Below are positions 7,060-14,048 of a stretch of DNA of 17,304 bases, piece after piece. The position numbers and the translations under genes were made by a program. The DNA comes from an uncultured Pseudomonadota bacterium. GTDB taxonomy: Bacteria; Pseudomonadota; Gammaproteobacteria; Xanthomonadales; Ahniellaceae. The first letter of the stretch is position 1; the number at the start of each line of letters is the position of its first letter. The DNA is taken from assembly GCA_937996755.1 (NCBI GenBank), contig CALKUS010000287.1:1-17304 (forward strand), given 5' to 3'. The notes under the pieces are model-generated. The model made no database searches. It was not told the DNA's origin and saw only the letters and a program-made list of their open reading frames with translations.

Positions 7060-7710
7060 GTGCGCCGCGCATGGCAGCATGCACCAACGACGCTGGTGTA
7101 TACACTCGACCTCATCGGCTGCGCGGTATTCGCGATCAGCGGCGCGATCGCGGCCGGCCGCAAGGAGCTCGACCTGGTCGGCGTGGTCGCGCTCGCGTTC
7201 GTGACCGCGATCGGCGGCGGCACGCTGCGCGACCTGCTGCTCGATCGCAATCCGATCTTCTGGCTGCACGACCAGCTTTACATCATCGTGATCGCGGGCG
7301 CGGCGCTGCTCACGGTCGCGCTCAGCCATCGGCGACCCGCGCCGGGCAAGGCGCTGCTCATCGCGGACGCGCTCGGACTCGCGCTGTTCTGCGTGCTCGG
7401 CGCACGGATCGCCGAAGACGCCGGCGCCGCGCCACTGGCCAGCGCGTTGCTGGGCGCATTCACCGGATGCGCCGGCGGCGTGATTCGCGACGTGCTGTCC
7501 GCGGAAACCCCGCTCGTGTTCCGTCGCGGCCACCTCTACGTGACGTGCGCGTTGGCCGGCGCTGCGACATACGTGTTCGCGTTTCGCGCCGGCGTGCCTG
7601 CGACTGCCGCGGCAATCGGCGGCATGGCCGTCGCCGCGGCGCTGCGCTTCCTTTCCATCTGGCGCGGCTGGGCGCTGCCGGTGTTCCGTTTGCCGCGCGA
7701 TTCGAAATAG
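7060..7710 (+). CDS. TRIC/UPF0126 family membrane protein (YicG-like)
   Basis: A 216-residue inner-membrane protein made of two related three-helix halves plus a seventh helix, the layout of the TRIC/UPF0126 family (E. coli YicG). Some bacterial and archaeal members behave as trimeric cation channels; others have been linked to glycine handling. The two half-signatures are clear: TAIGGGTLRDLLL (50-61) and TGCAGGVIRDVLS (135-147). The opening LDLIGCAVFAISGAIAAGRK is typical. The start is uncertain: GTG 7060 gives 12 residues more than usual, with a weak GGA 11 bases before it; GTG 7096 gives a family-length N-terminus but has no ribosome binding site. It is divergent from the esterase gene with only 29 bases between (or 65 if the later start is right), so the promoters overlap or lie inside the coding regions. 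Confidence 0.9.
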   Translation: MRRAWQHAPTTLVYTLDLIGCAVFAISGAIAAGRKELDLVGVVALAFVTAIGGGTLRDLLLDRNPIFWLHDQLYIIVIAGAALLTVALSHRRPAPGKALLIADALGLALFCVLGARIAEDAGAAPLASALLGAFTGCAGGVIRDVLSAETPLVFRRGHLYVTCALAGAATYVFAFRAGVPATAAAIGGMAVAAALRFLSIWRGWALPVFRLPRDSK

Positions 7711-7719
7711 CCGCCGGGC

Positions 7720-9684
7720 TCACTCGAACGAGTCGGCGAACAGCGTGCCCGGTGCCTGCACGACGCGCGGTGCGATGCCCCAGTTCGGGACGGACTCGAA
7801 GCCGCTGTTCACCACGGTGGGCCAGTTGCTGGCGCCCGTGAGCCGCCCCCAGGCCGCGATTGCGCCGGACGCGTTGTGCTCGACGGCATACGCGATCGCG
7901 GGAAGGAGATTTCCCCAGTAGCCGTAGGCAGCGGACGCGGGATCGCCGCCGGAGCTGCCGAGCAGCGTGTTCCCGCACGGCGCACCGCCGTGCGTCGCCG
8001 CAAACACCTGGCTCCAGCCCGGATACCACGTCGCCGGATCCTCGTTGCCGCCGCTGCTGATCTTCGCGTTGTACGCGCTCGCGTAAGCGAAGCAGTAGCC
8101 GGCCGACGGGCCGAGGATGCCGACCGCGCCGCGATAGAGCCAGTCGCGCACGCGCACGTACGCCGCCATGTCGGCGAGCGGCTCGAGGTCGGAGCCCATG
8201 CCGAGCGACTGCATCATGAAGTGCTGCTGCCACGGCGCGATCGTGCCGGGCGCGTACAGGTCGACGTCGTATTCGTAGAAGTAGCCGAGGCCGCCGCCGC
8301 CGAGCCCGTCGACCACGCCCGCCCAATGTGCGACGTTGTTCGCGAGCAGCGCGCGATAGTCGTTCGCGATCGGGTCGCCGGTCGGCGCGATGGCGACGTA
8401 CTGGCTCAGCGTGCGCAGGCACCATGCGACGCCGCGCGTCTGCCCGCGCAGGATGCGCGCGGTGCCCGAGCCTTGACCCGACGAGTTCATGAGGTAGCAG
8501 AGCGCCGACTGGTCGGCCATCGTCTGCAGGTGCTCGTAGTCGCCGCTCGCGAGGTACGCGAGGTAGCCGCCGGAGCCGTGATGCGCGATGTCCCACGACA
8601 ACGGCCCCGCACCGATCTGCGTGCCACCGCCCTGGTTCGCGCCGTACACGGTCCAGTTCGGGCGACCGCCCGGCGTGGGCGTGCGCTGCGTCGCGCTGTC
8701 GGTCCACACGAGCGGGTAGCTGCCGAGCGCGCGCGCGTTCGCGAGCACGGAGCGATGCGCGCGCGCATCGCCGTTCGACGTCACGTACAGCGCGTCCCAG
8801 CGCGGCAGCAGGCCGATCTGGTCCTGGAAGCCGGTATCGCCCATCACCTGCGTCCAGTTGCCGCGCTGGAAGGGCACGTACGACTGCGACAGCGAATCGA
8901 GCGTCGCGGCCGTCGGTGCGCCGGCCGAATAGTTCGGCACCAGGCGCGTGCGCACGAGGTACGCGGTGTCCTCGATCGCACGCGCGTCCGCGGCGGCGCC
9001 GATCCAGGCGCCCGCGCTCCAGCGCGTGTTGCCGCGGTGCACGAGCGCCGCGCCGCCGTTGTCGAACACCGTGGCGCCGCCGACCACGACGCTCGTGACG
9101 TAGGTTCGGTCCGCGTTCGCGAGATCGAGGTTGCCATTCTCGACGAACGCGCGCACGAACATGCGGCCGCCCCTGTAGAGGCGCACGTGGAACCAGACCG
9201 CGAGGTGCGCATCGCCGCCGGGCGCGCCGCGGTAATGCGCCTCCACCATCTCGGGACCGCTGAGCCACGTGCGCACGGGCGACGCGAGCAGCGTCGACAG
9301 CGAGACGGTCCCGATGCCGGCGATCACCACCGACGCCGCCGGACCCGCGGACTGTATGTCGGCGGCCGTCAGCGGCGTGCCGCCTGCCGGCGCGGTCGCT
9401 GCGCTCGCGACCACGGTGAGCGGCTGGTTCGCGACGAGCGTGGCCCGGCCCGATGCGATCGCGAACTTCACGCTGCCGTCGTTCCAGCGCGTCTTCACCA
9501 CGACCTGCGAATCGACGAGCGCGAGCGCCGGAACGACGGGCACGTCGCCCTTCGCGAACGCGAGCCCGGCCGTGAACGGCTGCACGCCGCCCTGCGCGGA
9601 CTCGAGCCGGATCGACGTCACGGGCGTGTCGGCCGTCGCGTGTGCGGCGAGCAGCAACGCAGCGAGCGCGAGCGCGATCTTCAT
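7720..9684 (-). CDS. Exported toroid-like protein (possible polysaccharide lyase/hydrolase relative) with C-terminal LFADSFE tag, 654 aa
   Basis: The protein has a signal peptide KIALALAALLLAAHATA (A-T-A cleavage at residue 18). Residues 20-240 read as beta sandwich or barrel: VQPFTAGLAFAKGDVP and RWNDGSVKFAIA resemble the N-terminal RIFT-barrel region of YetA/PcRGLX-type exo-lyases. Residues 280-620 are helix-rich with repeated aromatic/Gly segments: WDIAHHGSGGYLAYLASGDY, RGVAWCLRTLSQYVA, GYWGNLLPAIAYAVEHN. This pattern suits an (alpha/alpha) toroid. I infer a secreted glycan-active or glycan-binding protein; I cannot place it in a CAZy family or point to catalytic residues with confidence. 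The last seven residues are LFADSFE (7723-7743), the shared C-terminal motif. The ATG at 9684 lies 4 bases after the stop of the kelch gene, so the two are translated from one mRNA. Confidence 0.82.
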   Translation of the reverse strand: MKIALALAALLLAAHATADTPVTSIRLESAQGGVQPFTAGLAFAKGDVPVVPALALVDSQVVVKTRWNDGSVKFAIASGRATLVANQPLTVVASAATAPAGGTPLTAADIQSAGPAASVVIAGIGTVSLSTLLASPVRTWLSGPEMVEAHYRGAPGGDAHLAVWFHVRLYRGGRMFVRAFVENGNLDLANADRTYVTSVVVGGATVFDNGGAALVHRGNTRWSAGAWIGAAADARAIEDTAYLVRTRLVPNYSAGAPTAATLDSLSQSYVPFQRGNWTQVMGDTGFQDQIGLLPRWDALYVTSNGDARAHRSVLANARALGSYPLVWTDSATQRTPTPGGRPNWTVYGANQGGGTQIGAGPLSWDIAHHGSGGYLAYLASGDYEHLQTMADQSALCYLMNSSGQGSGTARILRGQTRGVAWCLRTLSQYVAIAPTGDPIANDYRALLANNVAHWAGVVDGLGGGGLGYFYEYDVDLYAPGTIAPWQQHFMMQSLGMGSDLEPLADMAAYVRVRDWLYRGAVGILGPSAGYCFAYASAYNAKISSGGNEDPATWYPGWSQVFAATHGGAPCGNTLLGSSGGDPASAAYGYWGNLLPAIAYAVEHNASGAIAAWGRLTGASNWPTVVNSGFESVPNWGIAPRVVQAPGTLFADSFE

Positions 9685-9688
9685 GCGC

Positions 9689-10789
9689 CTACTCGAACCC
9701 GTTCGCGAATATCGCGCCTTCGTCGACGAGTCGCAGGATGAAGCAGTTGTCGTCGATGTCGTTGCACGACACGTGCACGTGCGACACGGGCGACCAGCTG
9801 AAGCGGCCGTAGATCCACGGGCGCGTGGTCGGCCCACCCGCGATCGTGCGCGTCGTGCACGTGGCCGTCGCCGCGTCGAGCAGGTACACCGTGTCGGTGC
9901 CGTGCCACGCGACGATGCGGTCGAGGTCGGCGTCGTAGCTCCAGCCGATCGCGTCGTGGTCCATGAACGCGCAGCTCGGCGCGGGCACGGACTGGATCGT
10001 GAGCAGCCCGGTGGTCGCAGCCACCGGGTAGCTGTGCAGCGTGCGCGTTCCCGATACGTAGAAGTAGTAGCGGCGCAGGTTCGGGTGGATGACCGCGCCC
10101 TTGTACGCCTCGGTCGCGAGGTCGTTGTCGTTCGAGCGCTTCGTCCAGGCGTGCACGCCCGGGTCGTACGACCACACGTTGTATTCGTCGCGCGCGTAGA
10201 CGAGGCCCGACACCGGATCGCGCGCGACGCCCACGGCGAACGAGCCGCGCGGCGCGACCGCGCCCGGGTGCGGCGTCCATTGCAGCGTCGCGAGGTCGAA
10301 AGTCCAGCTGTCCTGCCCGAGGTTGCCGCACTGCCAGATCGAGCCGCCGTAGAGGAACATGGTGCCGCTCGCGCCGAGCCCGGGCAGGAACGCGAGGTGG
10401 TTGTAGGTGTGGCGCGCGACCAGCCGGCCATCGGCGTTCGTGCCACCGTTCACGCAACCGTCGCGCACCGGGTAGCTCGGCAGGTTCAGGCGCGTGAGCG
10501 CGGCGGTGTCGAGGTCGAGCGCGTAGACCTCGTTGCCGCCCCAGTCGTTGTGCCCGCCGCCCGCGATCAGCAGGCGATTGCCGATCGGGTCGAACGTACC
10601 GCCGCTGTAGGCGGTGACGCCGGCGCAGCCCGATCCGCCGTGCAATGCCGGGTACGTCGCGTCGCTCGGGCACAGCGGGCGCAGGCGCGTGTTCGGCAGC
10701 TCGTGCCAGCCCGGGCCGTCCGGCAGCACGCCGCCCTGCGCGATCGCGGCAGCGGCGAGGCCGGCGACCAGGATCGACGTTCGCTTCAA
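9689..10789 (-). CDS. Exported kelch / galactose-oxidase-like beta-propeller protein with C-terminal IFANGFE tag, 366 aa
   Basis: It starts at a TTG (10789), easily missed: GGAG lies eight bases upstream (10798-10801 on the plus strand), and the first residues form a signal peptide, KRTSILVAGLAAAAIA, cleaved near A17. The open frame extends far upstream without a start of comparable quality, and that part is antisense to the beta-helix gene. The mature part has kelch-type propeller blades: YSGGTFDPIGNRLLIAGGGH, NEVYALDLDT, GTMFLYGGS, DSWTFDLATLQWTPH, DEYNVWSYDPGVHAWTK, GWSYDADLDRIVAWHG. No copper-binding Tyr-Cys set can be assigned, so a binding role is as likely as an oxidase role. It ends IFANGFE (9692-9712). 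It is the first gene of a two-gene operon with the toroid-like protein. Confidence 0.85.
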   Translation of the reverse strand: MKRTSILVAGLAAAAIAQGGVLPDGPGWHELPNTRLRPLCPSDATYPALHGGSGCAGVTAYSGGTFDPIGNRLLIAGGGHNDWGGNEVYALDLDTAALTRLNLPSYPVRDGCVNGGTNADGRLVARHTYNHLAFLPGLGASGTMFLYGGSIWQCGNLGQDSWTFDLATLQWTPHPGAVAPRGSFAVGVARDPVSGLVYARDEYNVWSYDPGVHAWTKRSNDNDLATEAYKGAVIHPNLRRYYFYVSGTRTLHSYPVAATTGLLTIQSVPAPSCAFMDHDAIGWSYDADLDRIVAWHGTDTVYLLDAATATCTTRTIAGGPTTRPWIYGRFSWSPVSHVHVSCNDIDDNCFILRLVDEGAIFANGFE

Positions 10790-10954
10790 GGCACGGGCTC
10801 CGGCCGGATCACGGGCGCGACTGTGGCAAAACCGCGCCGGCCCATTCGAGAACTGGCTGGCGAATCGGTGTACGCGCGACGTGTCGGGTTGGACGCGGAA
10901 TGTTCGTTCCCCGCCTTCGGAAGCACCTGACCGAGCCAGCCGGTGGACACACGA
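10790..10954. promoter_or_regulatory. Divergent intergenic region between two tagged-protein units
   Basis: This 165-base gap lies between the TTG start of the kelch gene and the ATG of the beta-helix gene, so it must drive both tagged units. It contains both ribosome binding sites (GGAG minus strand 10798-10801; GGTGGA plus strand 10942-10947). A GGAATGTTCGTTCC near-palindrome (10898-10911) lies in a locally less GC-rich stretch and could be a binding site. No clear -35/-10 pair was identified. Confidence 0.35.
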
Positions 10955-13240
10955 ATGCGATCCCGGGCCGCGTTGCTGCTGCTTGCCGGCACGACCGGCG
11001 CGAGCGCCGACACCTATACCGTCGGCAACGACGCCTGCAGCTTCACCAGCATCCAGAACGCGGTGAACGCGGCGCAGGGGCACGCGGGGCCGGACACGAT
11101 CCGCATCGCGAACAACCGCACGTATGAAGCCCAGGCGATCAAGATCGGATCGCAGGAGCTGACCATCGCCGGCGGCTTCGCGACCTGCGCCGCGACGACC
11201 GCGAGCGGCACCACGCTCATCAGCGGTTTCGGCGGCGCCGCGGACAGCGTGATCGAGGTCACGGGCAACGCGACGATCGCGCTCCGCGGGCTGCGCATCA
11301 GCGACGGCGACGAGACGACCGCCGGCATCGGCGGCGGCATCGACTTCGAAGGCGCTGGGTCGTTGAACCTGCAGAACGTGATCGTCAGCAACAACCGCGC
11401 CGGCTACGGCGGCGGGATCGCCTTCGCAGCGGCGGGCACGTTGACCCTCGGCAGCGACGTGGTGGTGCAGAACAACGTGGCGGCGAATTCCGGCGGCGGC
11501 GTTCGCGTGTCCGGCGCGGCGATGCTGCGCATGGTGTCGCCGCGCAGCACGGTCATCGGCAACGAGGCGCTCGGCCAGGACGACGACACCGGCTACGGCG
11601 GCGGCATCCAGGTACTGACGCCCGCCGATGCCGAGATCGCCTCGCCCGGGTTCGTCAACTTCGGCGCGGTCGCGTTCAATCGCGCGAAATACGGCGGCGG
11701 CATCGCGTTGTCGGTGACCGATTCCGCGGACGACGGCGACGACACGAGCGCACTGCTCTACAGCATCGACGCGAACAGCCCGGTCCGCGTGCACGACAAC
11801 ATCGCGAGCGAGCTCGGTGGCGCCGTCTTCCTCGACCTCGAGAACGACACGTTCAAGCCGCGCACCGTGCGCACGTTCCTCTGTGCGTGGGAATCGCGCT
11901 TCGACCACAACCGGGCGCCGGACGGCGGCGCGTTCTATCTCGACTCCGAGTTCCAGCTCGGCGAGGCAGCGAGCGCGGCGCTGTTCCTGAACTCGCCCGG
12001 CTGCGGTGTCGGCGGATTCCCGCCCGCTGCGACGGCCGTGCGATGCGCGGGCGGCGTCGCCTGCAACATGGTCGACGCGAACGTCGTCGCGCAGGCGAAC
12101 GGCGCGCCCGCCAGCGGCGCGATCTTCGAGCTGCGCGAGGACGCCGTCTTCCACGCCGACCGCACGAAGTTCGTCGACAACGTGGCCGACGACGTGATCC
12201 ACGGCCTGAGCTCGGAGACGAAGTCGGGCCTCGTGCTGAAGAACTGCCTGTTCGCGCGCAACGTGGTCGCGGGCCGCGTGATCGCGGTGGACCTGAAGGC
12301 GTACGTCCGCAACTGCACGATCGCGGACAACACGATCGGGCTGAGCGACGTGCTGTCGCTCACCGGCGACACGGAGCTGTTCGACAGCATCGTCTGGCAG
12401 CCCGGCAAGGCGATGCTCGGTGCCGGCTCGCCGAACGGCGACTTCGTGCTGACGAACGCACCCGGCACGCTGCCGTCCACGTTTCGCACGACCTCCTTGC
12501 CACCGCGTTTCGTCGACGCCGCGGGCGGCGACTACCGGTTGCGCGCCGCGTCGCCGGCGGTCGACTTCGGCCTGGCCGAGCCCGCCGTGCCGCGCGACAT
12601 CGACGACCTGCCGCACGATCGCGAGCTGCCCGTCGCGAATGCATTCGGTCCGCGCGACCTCGGCGCCTACGAGCGGCAGTCGCTGTCGCCCTTGGTGCTC
12701 AACGATTCGATGCTCGCCGACCTGCGCTTCTGGGACGTCGTGACCGCGGGCGTCGGTGCGTTCGATCCGAACGAGAATGCACCGGGCAGTACCGGTGGCG
12801 CGATGTCGTTCGACTGGATCAACGACCCGGTCGTCGTGGGGCGCGTGACGTCGCGCAGCCAGTGCATCCACCTCCCGCTCGCGGGCAGCTACCGCCTCGA
12901 CGGATTCGCGCGCACGACGACCACGGGGCCGATCGGCAACCAGCGGGCGTTGCTGCACTGGGACCTGCGCCTCGACGGCGGCGAGGCCTGCACCAGCGGA
13001 CCGGTGGCCGCGGGCGGCGACGTGGTCATCACCGGCGGTTCTGCGTGGGCCTCGGCCGCGTCGCCCGCGAACATCGTCGTGCCACCGGCGCAATGGACGC
13101 GCAACAGCTCGATCACCATCGCCACGGTGATGATCGCCACCGGCGTCACGCCGCCGCCCGGATTGCACGGGTGGTTCGACGGCATCTCCCTCACCTACCT
13201 GCCGACCGGCGCGGACCTGTTCGACGACGGGTTCGAGTGA
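10955..13240 (+). CDS. Exported right-handed parallel beta-helix protein with added C-terminal beta-sandwich and LFDDGFE tag, 761 aa
   Basis: The signal peptide RSRAALLLLAGTTGASA is cut after A-S-A (residue 18). Residues 19-520 form a parallel beta-helix with repeated turns such as GGGIDFEGAGSLNLQNVIVSNNRAGYGGGIAF and further YGGGI, SGGGV, YGGGIAL and LGGAVFL units, the GG-rich pattern of polymorphic outer-membrane-type and choice-of-anchor Q proteins. The Q-type closing segment is YRLRAASPAVDFG, then IDDLPHDRELP and DLGAYER ending at residue 574. Unlike the left-edge protein, a further domain follows (about 580-750: SQCIHLPLAGSYRLDGFAR, then WDLRLDGG and HGWFDGISLTYL) that reads as a carbohydrate-binding-like jelly roll. 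It ends LFDDGFE (13217-13237). ATG 10955 is preceded at seven bases by GGTGGA; a GTG at 10943 is less likely. It probably acts as an adhesin or glycan-binding surface protein. Confidence 0.88.
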   Translation: MRSRAALLLLAGTTGASADTYTVGNDACSFTSIQNAVNAAQGHAGPDTIRIANNRTYEAQAIKIGSQELTIAGGFATCAATTASGTTLISGFGGAADSVIEVTGNATIALRGLRISDGDETTAGIGGGIDFEGAGSLNLQNVIVSNNRAGYGGGIAFAAAGTLTLGSDVVVQNNVAANSGGGVRVSGAAMLRMVSPRSTVIGNEALGQDDDTGYGGGIQVLTPADAEIASPGFVNFGAVAFNRAKYGGGIALSVTDSADDGDDTSALLYSIDANSPVRVHDNIASELGGAVFLDLENDTFKPRTVRTFLCAWESRFDHNRAPDGGAFYLDSEFQLGEAASAALFLNSPGCGVGGFPPAATAVRCAGGVACNMVDANVVAQANGAPASGAIFELREDAVFHADRTKFVDNVADDVIHGLSSETKSGLVLKNCLFARNVVAGRVIAVDLKAYVRNCTIADNTIGLSDVLSLTGDTELFDSIVWQPGKAMLGAGSPNGDFVLTNAPGTLPSTFRTTSLPPRFVDAAGGDYRLRAASPAVDFGLAEPAVPRDIDDLPHDRELPVANAFGPRDLGAYERQSLSPLVLNDSMLADLRFWDVVTAGVGAFDPNENAPGSTGGAMSFDWINDPVVVGRVTSRSQCIHLPLAGSYRLDGFARTTTTGPIGNQRALLHWDLRLDGGEACTSGPVAAGGDVVITGGSAWASAASPANIVVPPAQWTRNSSITIATVMIATGVTPPPGLHGWFDGISLTYLPTGADLFDDGFE

Positions 13241-13396
13241 GCCGGCGGGCGCGGCCGCGCGCCTGGCGCATGCTCATGAGCGGCATATCCCCGCGCTGCC
13301 CCGGGTTGCGGTGGAAACAAACGTGAACCGACGGTCGCCGTGCGAGGCGGCTGTTAGGTTTCGCGTTGTTCGCCGACCACGACCGAAGGAGCCCAC

Positions 13397-14014
13397 ATGT
13401 CGCACCGTTCTCCCCGCGCGGTTTCCCGATCGCTGCACCGCGCCCTTCCGCTGCGCTTGCGGCTCGCCGCTGCCGCGATCGCCTCCACGGCAGCCATGGT
13501 GTCCACCGCGAGCGCCACGGTCGTCACGTTCAATACGCCGATCAACGTGCCGAACACCTTCGACGGCATCTACATCAACCTCACCACGGGCGCTACCGGC
13601 GCGAGCGGTGCGTCGACGCCGGGTTGGGACTGGAACCCGTACAACTCGGGAACCTCGTTGAGCTTCTTCTGGAACGGAACGCCCGCGAGCTCGAACAGCG
13701 GCGTCGCCGGCAGCACGACCGGTCCCTACCTGGACGTGGCGCCAGGCACGGTGATTTCCGCCGCGTCGACGTTCGCGGCCGTCACCGCGACGGCCGCGAC
13801 AGCGGCGTTCCAGACCAACGCCACGCATCGTCTCGGCTTCCGCTTCTTCAACGAGGCCACGGGTGCGATCAACTATGGCGTGGCCGTCATCTCGAACGGC
13901 GGGCCGACCGGTTTCCCGATGACGATCACCAGCTGGAGCTTCGAGAACAGCGGTGCGGCGTTCACGGTGCCGGTCCCCGTGGATGCGATCTTCGAGAACT
14001 CGTTCGAGGACTGA
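13397..14014 (+). CDS. Exported protein with PEP-CTERM-type domain and C-terminal IFENSFED ending, 205 aa
   Basis: There is a strong ribosome binding site, AAGGAG at 13386-13391, five bases before the ATG. The signal peptide is long: a basic stretch with six Arg and one His, then LAAAAIASTAAMVSTASA cut after A-S-A (residue 40); there is no twin-arginine motif. The mature protein is small, rich in Thr, Ala, Asn and Gly, without cysteine, and beta-rich: WDWNPYNSGTSLSFFW, HRLGFRFFNEATGAINYGVA, then TITSWSFENSGAAFTVP. That last pair matches the common domain of many PEP-CTERM proteins (GFxF...YGWV...W.YE.SGA..). A PEP-CTERM anchor would have a PEP motif, a helix and a basic end; here instead the protein stops at IFENSFE (13988-14008) plus one Asp. 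Function unknown. It is convergent with the next gene across a 34-base gap. Confidence 0.85.
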   Translation: MSHRSPRAVSRSLHRALPLRLRLAAAAIASTAAMVSTASATVVTFNTPINVPNTFDGIYINLTTGATGASGASTPGWDWNPYNSGTSLSFFWNGTPASSNSGVAGSTTGPYLDVAPGTVISAASTFAAVTATAATAAFQTNATHRLGFRFFNEATGAINYGVAVISNGGPTGFPMTITSWSFENSGAAFTVPVPVDAIFENSFED

Positions 14015-14018
14015 ACGA

Positions 14019-14039
14019 CGCCGGCCACGATCGCCGGCG
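14019..14039. terminator. Hairpin between convergent genes
   Basis: CGCCGGC and GCCGGCG... pair as a perfect seven-base GC stem (arms 14019-14025 and 14033-14039) with a seven-base loop. It lies in the 34-base gap between two convergent stop codons, where a bidirectional terminator is expected. There is no U tract on either strand. Confidence 0.4.
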
Positions 14040-14048
14040 ACGCGAGCG

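Noticed and set aside
5954..7204. A plus-strand frame of about 416 codons opposite the esterase gene.
   Set aside because: The minus strand carries the AHSMGG elbow, oxyanion and lipase loop motifs; the plus frame is Arg/Ala-rich without any recognisable motif.
9684..9712. The codons of the tag (GAG-TAG) as a dedicated ribosome binding site for the next gene.
   Set aside because: GAG-TAG precedes the downstream start in both operons, but the match to a Shine-Dalgarno is weak, and tagged genes without a downstream partner (ending at 13240 and 14014) keep the motif.
7876..9741. A plus-strand frame of about 620 codons opposite the toroid-like gene.
   Set aside because: It has no ribosome binding site and an Arg/Val/His/Asp-rich antisense composition, whereas the minus-strand gene has a signal peptide and the shared tag.
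10790..13168. The kelch reading frame stays open upstream across the whole beta-helix gene on the opposite strand, as if a protein of over 1100 residues were encoded.
   Set aside because: The upstream part is Arg/Ala/Val-rich, of typical antisense high-GC composition, and the ribosome binding site plus signal peptide at the TTG 10789 define a clean start.
13241..13330. GC-rich near-palindrome GGCGCGGCCGCGCGCC after the beta-helix gene as a terminator.
   Set aside because: The arms do not pair cleanly without overlap, there is no U tract, and such runs are common by chance at this GC content.
13988..14014. Known C-terminal sorting signals (PEP-CTERM, LPXTG, GlyGly-CTERM, type IX domain, autotransporter barrel end) as the explanation for the shared motif.
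   Set aside because: No hydrophobic helix, basic tail, LPXTG, PEP or 80-residue terminal domain is present at any of the six ends. A barrel-type terminal Phe was considered, but the motif ends in Glu and no amphipathic barrel strands precede it.
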